DNA from: Acutalibacter muris
GTDB taxonomy: Bacteria > Bacillota > Clostridia > Oscillospirales > Acutalibacteraceae
DNA length: 64,000 nt
Assembly: GCF_002201475.1 (NCBI RefSeq)
Contig: NZ_CP021422.1
Coordinates: 1,674,001-1,738,000, forward strand
Direction: 5' to 3'
A program made the translations under genes and the position numbers. Each line of letters begins with the position of its first letter. Positions within the stretch are counted from its first letter, which is position 1. Below, one piece after another: positions 56,807 to 64,000 of the stretch. The notes under the pieces were generated by a model. That model had not been told where the DNA came from. It did not search any database and worked only from the letters and a program-made list of their open reading frames with translations.

Positions 56807-58099
56807 TTACTCTACGAGAATTTTCTGCTCTGTTCCATGGAAGGGCAGCACGCGGACCTTCTCAAGGCTCAACCCTCCGGCCGATTTTACGTATACCCCT
56901 GTATTTTCCGGCACTTCGCATATGCAGGGCGACGGCGCGATATCAAAGGTGTGCCCCTTGAGGGTAAGATTCTCCGAATCCTTCATCTGTACGGTGATGT
57001 CCCTAAGGAGGACATTTTCAAAGTTATCCCCTGTGCCCACCGCACCAGCGGCGTTTTCACAGGTACAGAACGCATTTTGGACAGTAATATTCCTGAAGTT
57101 TGCAGGAGTATCCCGATGTGGGTTCTGCTCGGGAGGAATATGGGAGTCGTGCTCCACGCCCATAAAGAAGATGGGTTCGCCGTTGCCCCACCAGTTGCCT
57201 GCCTGTATCCTGGTGTCGATAAGCAGATTTGAGGCCCGAACATTTTCAACAAGGCCGCCCTTGTCGTTGCACATAAAGGTGAGCCCGCGGTTGCTGCCTT
57301 TGATTATAATATTGTTAATGACCACATTGCGGACATGGCTGTAAATATACCCCAGCACGAGGGCCTTGGAGCAGGAGCGTAGGATACAGTCTGATATGAC
57401 CAGGTTCTCACAGGGCTTCGCCCAGTTGGTGATTCCTGAGACGGCAATACAGTCATCGCCGCTGGAGATATTGCAGCCTGAGATGATCACATCGTCACAG
57501 CTGGAAATATGTATCCCGTCGTCGTTTGGCACCCTAAGGTTGGTGTCGATGTTCATCCCGGTAAGCTTTACGTTTACGCACTCAGCGACGGTTATAGTCC
57601 AGCAGGGAGCGTCCAGCACGGTGACATCGCGCATGGTCAGCTTTTTTACCTTGTAGAAAAAGATGGACTGGGTAGGTCGCCATTCCCGCTCAACGGTGCA
57701 TTCCTCAAGCTGGCTTTGGGTCATCTCAACCCGGCTTTCGGGTATGATCGGGCGGGAAAAGTCGAAGAAGGACGAGCCGTTAAGGTCAATAACGCCGTCT
57801 CCGTCTATTACAACATCTTCGCCTTCGAGACACACTATCAACGCCTGCAGATCGCCCAGCTCATTATGGTGAAAGGGCATTATTGGGTAGTCCTCCCGGT
57901 TAGGCGAGCCTTTGATCACAGCGCCCTTCTCCAAATGGAGGGACACTCCCTGCAGATCAATGGTGCCGGTAAGGAAACCTCCGGCGGGCACCAGCACGGC
58001 CTCGCCGCTGGCCTTAGCTGCGGCTATGGCTTTGCAAAAGCTGCCGGTATTTAGAGTCAGACCGTCGCCTGAGGCTCCATAGTCCAAAATATTTATCAT
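56807..58099 (-). CDS. GH28-like parallel beta-helix protein, probably intracellular
   Basis: A 430-residue pectinase-type beta-helix protein. It opens MINILDYGASGDGLTLNT, characteristic of GH28 polygalacturonases and related rhamnogalacturonan enzymes, and shows VPNDDGIHISSC and SSGDDCIAVSG, the positions of the conserved aspartates (NxD and DD motifs). The third motif expected, GHG with a histidine, is instead ALVLGYIYSH, and the RIK-type end is replaced by GSNRGLTF. No signal peptide, so it acts in the cytoplasm on imported oligomers. ATG 58099 has AGGAGA upstream; the longer frame start is rejected. It follows the binding-protein gene with an attenuating hairpin. Confidence 0.82.
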   Translation of the reverse strand: MINILDYGASGDGLTLNTGSFCKAIAAAKASGEAVLVPAGGFLTGTIDLQGVSLHLEKGAVIKGSPNREDYPIMPFHHNELGDLQALIVCLEGEDVVIDGDGVIDLNGSSFFDFSRPIIPESRVEMTQSQLEECTVEREWRPTQSIFFYKVKKLTMRDVTVLDAPCWTITVAECVNVKLTGMNIDTNLRVPNDDGIHISSCDDVIISGCNISSGDDCIAVSGITNWAKPCENLVISDCILRSCSKALVLGYIYSHVRNVVINNIIIKGSNRGLTFMCNDKGGLVENVRASNLLIDTRIQAGNWWGNGEPIFFMGVEHDSHIPPEQNPHRDTPANFRNITVQNAFCTCENAAGAVGTGDNFENVLLRDITVQMKDSENLTLKGHTFDIAPSPCICEVPENTGVYVKSAGGLSLEKVRVLPFHGTEQKILVE

Positions 58100-58123
58100 A
58101 CTGAATTTTCTCCTGGGAAAAAT

Positions 58124-58153
58124 AATCAGAACCCGGGGCAAAAGTCCCGGGCC
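58124..58153 (-). terminator. Attenuator-like hairpin between binding protein and GH28 genes
   Basis: Reverse strand CCCGGG-acttttgc-CCCGGG stem followed by TTCTGATTATTTTT. It would let the binding-protein gene be expressed more strongly than the enzymes behind it. Confidence 0.5.
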
Positions 58154-58173
58154 CTGGTCAATGAATAATCGAA

Positions 58174-59820
58174 TTACTTTGTGGAGCCCTTAGCGATCTC
58201 CATAACGTCGGGGTTGTCCTCCAGATACTTGGCGAACTGGGTGCGGTACTCCTCCAGGTACTTGTCAAGGCCGGCGGCCTTCAGCTTCTCGATAGCCGCG
58301 TCGATGTTCTCCTCATAGGGGACCATGCCTATCTTGATGGGGTAGATGGAGGCAATAATCTCGGTTTGCAGGTTGGTAAGCTCCGTAGTCACATTGCTGG
58401 AATCGAACAGGAAACCGGCAATGGGGGAGACCACGTAGTTATCGGCCTTATAGTTCATATAGTCCAGATATTCGTCGGTGGTGGTGGCCGCATCATAGCG
58501 CATATATGGCATATAACCGGTCATCCAGGTGTCCAGCTGGTACAGAGCGTCGCCATTCTCATTCTTCATCTCGTCGGTGCGGGAGAACATACCGGTTCCC
58601 TCATCGGTGAAGTATTTGCCCTCGGTGCCCAGGTGGAACAGGTCGTGATTCTCCTGGCTGCTATAGAGCCAATCAAGGAACTTGAGACCGGACTCGGGAT
58701 TCTCGGAGGTGGAGGAGATGGCGTTCAGATTCTGCACGAAGGTGTAGACCATTTCGGGCTTCTCAGGGCACATCTTCACCCAGTCGGCAGTGACGTCCTT
58801 AAGGTCGGTGTTCTGCATGATTATCTTCGCCTCGGAGGGGTCAAAGGTCTGGGAGGGAAGGAAGGCGCCCAGCTTGGCCTCGTCGTACATAGCGGAGTGG
58901 TCGATGTTCAGCACGTCGGGGTTCACAAGACCCTCCTGGTACATCTTGTAGTAGGTCTCGCAGTCCTTCTTGAACTCCTCGCTCTCATAGAAGGAATCGA
59001 TAGTGCCGTCCTGGCGGGCGAGAATTATGCCCAGACTGTTCTCAACATAGAAGGGATAGGTATCATAGGTCCTGTGCAGCCAGTGGGCGGTGTCCTGGTT
59101 CTGGTGGAACCAGTTGTAGGCTTTGATGCCGGTTTCCTCAAGGATATAGTCCTGACTTTTCTTCATCAGGTCCAGCACGTCCTCCACACTGTCGGCGGGG
59201 AACTCCTCATAACCAACCTTTTTCATAACGTCGGTACGCAGGTTCATGTAGGACATGGTGTTCTCAAAGCTCCTCCAGGAGCAGGGTACAGCGTAGTGGT
59301 CGCCGGCGTAGACAGCGCCCAGCCACTCGTTCTCGGTAAAGCGGCCCACCAGGTCGGGATACTTCTCCAGCAGGTCGTCCAGAGGAATAATAGCGCCCAT
59401 ACCCGCGATAGAGGACAGGTTTTTCACGTCCTGCATCACGTGCAGCAGCTCGAACTCCTCGCCGGTGGTAAGCATCAGGTTCAGCTTTTCAGCATAGGAA
59501 TCCCAGGGGATGCGCTGGACGGAAACCTCGATGTTCACTCCGTCGGCCTTCAGCTTTTCATTGACGGCGGCGATGCCCTGCTCGTACTCGTCCGGCAGGT
59601 TGCCGGGCTGCACGATACGCATGGGATGGATCTCCCCGTCGTCGCCGCTGGTGGAGGCTTCGGAGCTTTCCGGGGCTTCCTCGGAGCTTTCGCCACTGGC
59701 GGTAGAGCTTTCAGGTGTGGAGCTGCCGGAACTACCGCTGTCGTTGCCGCAGGCGGCGAACAGGGACAGCACCAGAGCCATCGCCAGCAACAGAGCGGCG
59801 ATCTTTTTCAGATTCTTCAT
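58174..59820 (-). CDS. LplA-type extracellular solute-binding lipoprotein
   Basis: A 548-residue binding protein for oligosaccharides. Signal peptide MKNLKKIAALLLAMALVLSLFAACG with lipidated Cys24, then an acidic serine-rich spacer (residues 25-65) and a two-lobe binding domain. Features such as GEEFELLHVMQDVKNLSSIAGMGAIIPLDDLL are typical of LplA-like proteins. Two ATG codons lie close together; the second at 59820 has GAAGGAG in place. It is the last transporter gene in an operon LplB-YtcP-LplA. No ATPase is in the operon, so a shared MsmX-type ATPase elsewhere is expected. Confidence 0.9.
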   Translation of the reverse strand: MKNLKKIAALLLAMALVLSLFAACGNDSGSSGSSTPESSTASGESSEEAPESSEASTSGDDGEIHPMRIVQPGNLPDEYEQGIAAVNEKLKADGVNIEVSVQRIPWDSYAEKLNLMLTTGEEFELLHVMQDVKNLSSIAGMGAIIPLDDLLEKYPDLVGRFTENEWLGAVYAGDHYAVPCSWRSFENTMSYMNLRTDVMKKVGYEEFPADSVEDVLDLMKKSQDYILEETGIKAYNWFHQNQDTAHWLHRTYDTYPFYVENSLGIILARQDGTIDSFYESEEFKKDCETYYKMYQEGLVNPDVLNIDHSAMYDEAKLGAFLPSQTFDPSEAKIIMQNTDLKDVTADWVKMCPEKPEMVYTFVQNLNAISSTSENPESGLKFLDWLYSSQENHDLFHLGTEGKYFTDEGTGMFSRTDEMKNENGDALYQLDTWMTGYMPYMRYDAATTTDEYLDYMNYKADNYVVSPIAGFLFDSSNVTTELTNLQTEIIASIYPIKIGMVPYEENIDAAIEKLKAAGLDKYLEEYRTQFAKYLEDNPDVMEIAKGSTK

Positions 59821-59889
59821 TTCTTTCGTCTCCTTCATATAGGATTTTTATTGTTTCAACAGGCAGGGCCTGATAAAACCAGGATAAAT

Positions 59890-60807
59890 TCAGCCCTTCA
59901 CCGCGCCGATTACCATGCCCTTCACAAAGTATTTCTGGAGGAAGGGGTAGAGGAGAATGATAGGCCCCATGGTGATAACGGAGGTAGCCATCTTGAAGCT
60001 CTCCTTGGGGGGAGCGCTCCGGGTCGCGCCCTGGGCCACCTTCTGCATGGCGGTAATTTCGGACTGTATTTTTAACAGCATCATCTGGAGGTTATAATAC
60101 TTCTGGTCGTTGATGAGCATGACGCAGTTGAAGTAGTTGTTCCAGTAGCCGATGGCATAGAACAGGGCTATGGTAGCCAGCACCGGCATACAAAGGGGAA
60201 GGTAGATGGTAAAGGCGATCCGCACTTCTCCTGCTCCGTCAATTCGGGCCGACTCATTTAATGCGTCCGGGATGCCCCGCACGAAGTTGCGGACCAGGAA
60301 CATATTGAAGGGGGAGAACAGAAGGGAGGGCACTATCAATGCCCAGATATTATCGTAGCAGCCTACCATTTTTGAGATCATGTACCAGGGCACCATGCCC
60401 GCGGAAAAGACCATCGTGATGTAGAAATACAGGGACAGCCCGTTGCGGTAGCGGCACTGCTTATTTGCAAGAGTATAACCCGCGCCAAAGGTGATAAGCG
60501 ACGCTATCAGGGTGCCCACCACCGTTGCCAGGCCGGTAACCTGATAGGCCCTGGGCACATTGGAGGATTTGGAGAAGAGCCGCTGGTAAGCGTCAAGGGA
60601 CCATTGGGCGGGGAAGAAGGAATAGCCGTTTATGGTGATGGACTTCTCCTCTGTAAAAGATACGATAATTACGAGGATAAAGGGTATCAGACAGACCAGG
60701 GCGAATAGTATCACCAGGAAATAAATAAGAAACTGCGCCAGCTTGTCGCTACTGCTGGTCTTTATTTTGTTCCGGGCGCTGAGTGCGCCGGCTGGATTAG
60801 CGGACAT
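59890..60807 (-). CDS. Carbohydrate ABC transporter permease, YtcP/LplC type
   Basis: A 305-residue membrane protein with about six segments. The EAA loop, which docks the ATPase, reads LNESARIDGAGEVRIAFTIYLPLCMP near residue 195. The end YPFLQKYFVKGMVIGAVKG is the family's. The first 25 residues are polar and the first hydrophobic stretch follows (LAQFLIYFLVILFALVCLIPF). It pairs with the LplB permease. Confidence 0.92.
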   Translation of the reverse strand: MSANPAGALSARNKIKTSSSDKLAQFLIYFLVILFALVCLIPFILVIIVSFTEEKSITINGYSFFPAQWSLDAYQRLFSKSSNVPRAYQVTGLATVVGTLIASLITFGAGYTLANKQCRYRNGLSLYFYITMVFSAGMVPWYMISKMVGCYDNIWALIVPSLLFSPFNMFLVRNFVRGIPDALNESARIDGAGEVRIAFTIYLPLCMPVLATIALFYAIGYWNNYFNCVMLINDQKYYNLQMMLLKIQSEITAMQKVAQGATRSAPPKESFKMATSVITMGPIILLYPFLQKYFVKGMVIGAVKG

Positions 60808-60925
60808 GGTGCAAAACTCCTTTCAAGCTTTCATTTTTCATGGATATATGCGGGAGCTGCCGGCAGCTCTGGGAAAGTGAAACCGCACGGTTTCACTTAT
60901 TGTTCTCTGTGTATAGGTAATTAGT

Positions 60926-61873
60926 TTAGAACAGCGCCCCGTCAGGGAAGTGCCGGCGCACAATCCAGTTTGAGGTGAACACCAGAATGAAGCCCACAAT
61001 GGACTGGTACAGGCCAACGGCCATGGAGAGGCTGGGGTCGCCGGTATTTTTGAAGGTGCGGTACACATAGGTGTCGATAACCTCCGCGATGGGCATAAGG
61101 GAGCTGTTGTCCCGGATTATGGCGTACATCATGCCGAAGTCGCCGTAGAAGATGCGCCCCACGGACATCAGCGTTAAAATGCAGATAGTGGGCATCAAAA
61201 GTGGCAGGGTAATATAACGAATACGCTTCCAGCGGGTAGCTCCGTCTATATAGGCGGCCTCATAGAGCCCCTCGTCAATGCCGGTAATGGCCGCCAGATA
61301 CACGATGGCGTTATAGCCGGTGGTCTTCCAGATGTTCAAAATCAGCAGGATAGGGTACCAATAGCCGGGATTTGCATAGAAATTGACCTTCTGTCCGCCC
61401 ATGCTGACGATGATGTTGTTGATAAGGCCGTTGTCCGTACCCAAGATGCCCTGGAGCATATAGCTGACAATTACCCAGGAGATGAAGTAAGGGAACAGCA
61501 TAAAGGACTGACTGACCTTCAAAAGGCGCTTGGCGTGCACCTCGTTGAGGGCGATGGCCAGCGCCACGGCGCATACGGTGCCCACGGCCAGGAAGAGCAC
61601 GTTTATGACCAAAGTATTTCGGGTGATGGTCCAGGCCCAGCTGGACTTGAAGAAATACTCAAAGTTCCTCAGACCTACAAACTCGCTGAAGATGCCGGTT
61701 TTATAGTTGAATTTCTCAAAGGCGATGGCCATATACGGCAGGGACATATAGGAGAATACAAAAGTATACAGCATGGCCGGTAGAACCAGCAGATATAAAA
61801 ACTTGTTTCTCCAGAGCTCTTTGAGGGGGTTTATGCGCCGGCGGGGCGCGGCGACTGTTTGGTTCCTCATCAT
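60926..61873 (-). CDS. Sugar ABC transporter permease, LplB type
   Basis: A 315-residue permease with about six membrane segments. It starts MMRNQTVAAPRRRINPLKELWRN, then FLYLLVLPAMLYTFVFSYMSL and the LplB hallmark YMAIAFEKFNYKTGIF; the EAA loop is GLYEAAYIDGATRWKRIRYITLPLLMP near residue 215. The start has AAGGA upstream. It is the first gene of the leftward operon, under the promoter at 61947-61975. The 118 bases before the next permease hold two hairpins. Confidence 0.92.
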   Translation of the reverse strand: MMRNQTVAAPRRRINPLKELWRNKFLYLLVLPAMLYTFVFSYMSLPYMAIAFEKFNYKTGIFSEFVGLRNFEYFFKSSWAWTITRNTLVINVLFLAVGTVCAVALAIALNEVHAKRLLKVSQSFMLFPYFISWVIVSYMLQGILGTDNGLINNIIVSMGGQKVNFYANPGYWYPILLILNIWKTTGYNAIVYLAAITGIDEGLYEAAYIDGATRWKRIRYITLPLLMPTICILTLMSVGRIFYGDFGMMYAIIRDNSSLMPIAEVIDTYVYRTFKNTGDPSLSMAVGLYQSIVGFILVFTSNWIVRRHFPDGALF

Positions 61874-61946
61874 TTCCTTTCATCCTTTCTTTACCTGTCG
61901 AAATCAATCTTGCCAAAAATTACAGCAGATGTACCTGATACCAATA

Positions 61947-61975
61947 TTTATAGCACAAGGCGGAACTGGTGTAAA
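61947..61975 (-). promoter_or_regulatory. Promoter of the LplB-YtcP-LplA-GH28 operon
   Basis: Reverse strand TTTACA (61970-61975), 17-base spacer, extended minus-10 TGC-TATAAA (hexamer 61947-61952). About 70 bases before the LplB start. Confidence 0.7.
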
Positions 61976-62138
61976 CTTCTATTATCCGCTTTTTCTCCAT
62001 TTATTTTCACTGATGCGAAAAAATTGCAGATTTTTTATACTCAGTTTTATGAGGAAATCTGCATTTTTTAACACTGGGAGAGCGTGCACTACAAAAATTA
62101 TTCCATAATTGAAAAAAGTGAGGCTTTGCTGTCCTCAC

Positions 62139-62166
62139 TTGACTTTTGTCAGAAAATTGTTATACT
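62139..62166 (+). promoter_or_regulatory. Promoter of the membrane sensor regulator
   Basis: TTGACT (62139-62144) and TATACT (62161-62166), spacer 16; 44 bases before ATG 62210. An AGTGAGG/CCTCACT hairpin (about 62116-62140) ends at this minus-35. The rest of the 336-base divergent region is AT-rich without other elements I can name. Confidence 0.6.
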
Positions 62167-62209
62167 TGTTTGTAGAACACTGGCAGCAGGGACGTTTGTG
62201 GAGGGTCAA

Positions 62210-64000
62210 ATGATAAAGAAGCTTCAAAACAGGGAAAAACTCAGCACCACATATCTGTGGTCAATTTTTATAGTCGTTATCATTATCGACTTTCTCATTA
62301 CTGTTGCGCTGTTTTCCATCTATTGCGCCGCTCAGATCTCCACAGCTGCCAAAAACTCAGTCAGTCAGCTTGAACAGGTACGCACCTCCACAGATATCCT
62401 CTTTGAGTCCATGGAGGCTGTAGTAAACCAGCTGGCCAACGACGCGGACACGGCCACATTTCTGCTTGGCGAGTCCACCAACCGCCTTCGGGAAGCGGCG
62501 GTTGGCCTGAAAATACGTACCCTCTGTACTGCCAATCCATATCTTCGCTTTATTACATTATATAATGATACCAGTAAGCGCTTTGTTTCCAGCGGCTATG
62601 CGGGAGATGACATTAAGTTGAATGCCCAGGAGTTTTACGACCGCCTGGGGGATCAACCCTATGTCTGTTTTTTCAGGCCCATTGGCGACGCCTATAATGT
62701 GCAGCTCAACAAAAAGGCTATGGCCTATACTTTTGTGTTCCGTATAAACCTCAAACCCAATTCCGGTTCCTCGGATCTGGTCATTATTGATGTCAATGAG
62801 AGCTATTTCAACAACGCTCTGGCGCCAATCCGCGTGGAGGAACATGAGCAGCGGGTGCTGCTTCAGGGAACGGAGCAGGAGTTTATCGCTGAGATGTCTG
62901 CCCTGCCGGCCCAGGAGCTTTTCTCTGTGGCTGCGGGCGGCAGTGGCGCGGACTATCCGGAGGCTAAGTCAATGGAAAGCTCCGGCTCTATGTTCTTCCA
63001 TACGCCGGGGCAGTTTTGGTTCACTACATATGTCCGAAGCGCAAAAGTCGGGTGGACCTTTTATAATATGCTTCCATATCAGGTGGTACTAGGGGCCTTA
63101 GTGACACCGGCTATTCTGACGGTAACCATGACCCTTCTGACGCTGGCCTTTGGCTATGTGCTGTCCCGATGGCTCAGTACACATCTGTATCAGCCCATAA
63201 AGGCCCTGTATGAAAATTATGTGGACAGCGCTGGGGAGAAAAAGGGGAATGAACTGGAACTTTTGAGCCAGGCGTTCTCTGATATGTATTTGAAGGCGGA
63301 CGAGTTGGAGAGAGGACTGATTGCCTCGTTCCATGAATCTAAAAATTTTTACCTACGGGCCTTGCTCTCTGGAGAAAGGGAGCGGGTGCAGGGTTCTCTG
63401 TCTACCTACCGGCGGCTGGGGATCAATCTTAACGCCCCATACTATGAGGTGGTCGTGCTGGAATGTGTTCCCCAGGAGGACATGAGCAGAGAAGTAGGCG
63501 GGAAGGAAAACCTATTTATCCCATACTATGCCTTGGAAAATATTACCAGGGAACTGATGGGTCCTGCCCTGGGGGTGGAGTTTATGAGGATCGGTGAAAA
63601 CCACTTTGCCGTGCTGCTGTATCTGGAGGAGCCCCAGCTTAACGACACTTTGCGCCAGGGGCTGGAGACTATCGTGGACCTGATGCCCAGGGAATTTCAT
63701 ATAGATACCAGTATTTGTGTGGGGCAGGTGGTGGATTCTTGGATGGACATCAATCTGGTATATGAGCAGGAGAAGATCGCCCTGCATTCCCGCACGGCCA
63801 GCCACTATGGACGGGTGTTCTTCGCGTGGGACGCCCCGGAGGCCATGAGCAGTGATTTGTACTACAGCGGTCTGCATACTCGCTTGGCGGATTGTGTGCG
63901 AAGCGGGGACCTGGAGGCCTGTGCCCGGGAGTTTGACCAGGCCCTGGCGGCTATGAAGGAGATCAGCTTCAAGTCAGCTCGTACCTATTTCCGGCATATT
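62210..64000 (+). CDS. Membrane-bound AraC/YesN-type transcriptional regulator with extracytoplasmic sensor, C-terminus beyond window
   Basis: The frame is open for 597 codons to the window end. It starts MIKKLQNREKLSTTYLWS (GGAGGG upstream), has membrane segment 1 near residues 18-43, an extracytoplasmic Cache-like sensor to about residue 290, and segment 2 near 291-320 (VVLGALVTPAILTVTMTLL). The following cytoplasmic part is that of AraC-type membrane regulators which sit beside LplA-LplB-YtcP operons. The DNA-binding end lies outside the window, so the family call rests on context and architecture. It is probably the sensor that switches on the divergent transporter operon. Confidence 0.8.
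   Translation, partial: MIKKLQNREKLSTTYLWSIFIVVIIIDFLITVALFSIYCAAQISTAAKNSVSQLEQVRTSTDILFESMEAVVNQLANDADTATFLLGESTNRLREAAVGLKIRTLCTANPYLRFITLYNDTSKRFVSSGYAGDDIKLNAQEFYDRLGDQPYVCFFRPIGDAYNVQLNKKAMAYTFVFRINLKPNSGSSDLVIIDVNESYFNNALAPIRVEEHEQRVLLQGTEQEFIAEMSALPAQELFSVAAGGSGADYPEAKSMESSGSMFFHTPGQFWFTTYVRSAKVGWTFYNMLPYQVVLGALVTPAILTVTMTLLTLAFGYVLSRWLSTHLYQPIKALYENYVDSAGEKKGNELELLSQAFSDMYLKADELERGLIASFHESKNFYLRALLSGERERVQGSLSTYRRLGINLNAPYYEVVVLECVPQEDMSREVGGKENLFIPYYALENITRELMGPALGVEFMRIGENHFAVLLYLEEPQLNDTLRQGLETIVDLMPREFHIDTSICVGQVVDSWMDINLVYEQEKIALHSRTASHYGRVFFAWDAPEAMSSDLYYSGLHTRLADCVRSGDLEACAREFDQALAAMKEISFKSARTYFRHI

Noticed and set aside
58366-60075. A 569-codon open frame on the plus strand opposite the LplA gene
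   Set aside because: No ribosome binding site or domain, low-complexity composition, and it mirrors a clearly real binding-protein gene in the opposite strand.

Overview
The window looks like a chromosome segment of a GC-rich, anaerobic, spore-forming member of the Clostridia, probably a gut Oscillospiraceae/Ruminococcaceae-type organism. This rests on pyruvate:ferredoxin oxidoreductase, a glycyl radical enzyme with its activase, the sporulation operon spoIIAA-spoIIAB-sigF, many Lpl-type oligosaccharide ABC transporter genes, strong GGAGG ribosome binding sites and consensus sigma-A promoters. The species assignment is inference; no 16S rRNA gene is present.

Layout. 1-8.6 kb: the 5' end of nifJ, a frameshifted GNAT gene, a CBS-domain membrane protein, a MATE transporter with a one-base frameshift, an ABC ATPase/permease pair and hflX. 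8.6-17.5 kb: a nearly complete arginine operon (argG-nudix-argH-argC-argJ-orf-argB-argD-argF), preceded by an ARG-box-like palindrome. 17.5-34 kb: housekeeping genes, namely an AI-2E/YtvI-type membrane protein, an XRE regulator, pncB, the RNase P RNA, recQ, a MATE transporter, tRNA-Leu(UAA), glucokinase, galM, a Nudix hydrolase, a peptidase S51-acetyltransferase fusion, ribokinase, glnS, gltX and a VanY-type carboxypeptidase. 34-38 kb: a class-I glutamine amidotransferase, tRNA-Leu(GAG), then a decayed sugar-uptake locus (remnants of two permeases, a solute-binding protein and a glycosidase-like protein).

38.3-39.9 kb holds a compact redox module: a TlpA-like lipoprotein, a 48-residue CD1871A-type membrane protein with a C-terminal CxxC, and a polyferredoxin membrane protein. 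40.5-44.4 kb holds a hybrid histidine kinase translationally coupled to an orphan solute-binding lipoprotein. 44.6-51.6 kb is housekeeping again: folC, spoIIA operon, DUF1858 protein, trmK, nif3-like gene, GNAT and rqcH.

51.8-64 kb is an accessory carbohydrate locus. An AraC regulator is divergent from a glycyl radical enzyme and its activase. Convergent with them is an operon running leftwards: LplB permease, YtcP permease, LplA binding protein, an intracellular GH28-like protein and a Gfo/Idh/MocA-like protein. A membrane-bound sensor regulator (cut by the window end) diverges from the transporter operon. The likely logic is uptake of plant-derived oligosaccharides, intracellular cleavage and redox processing, with the glycyl radical enzyme acting on a product. 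The substrate of that enzyme cannot be read from sequence, and this locus, with the redox module and the kinase/binding-protein pair, is the best place to look for new biology.
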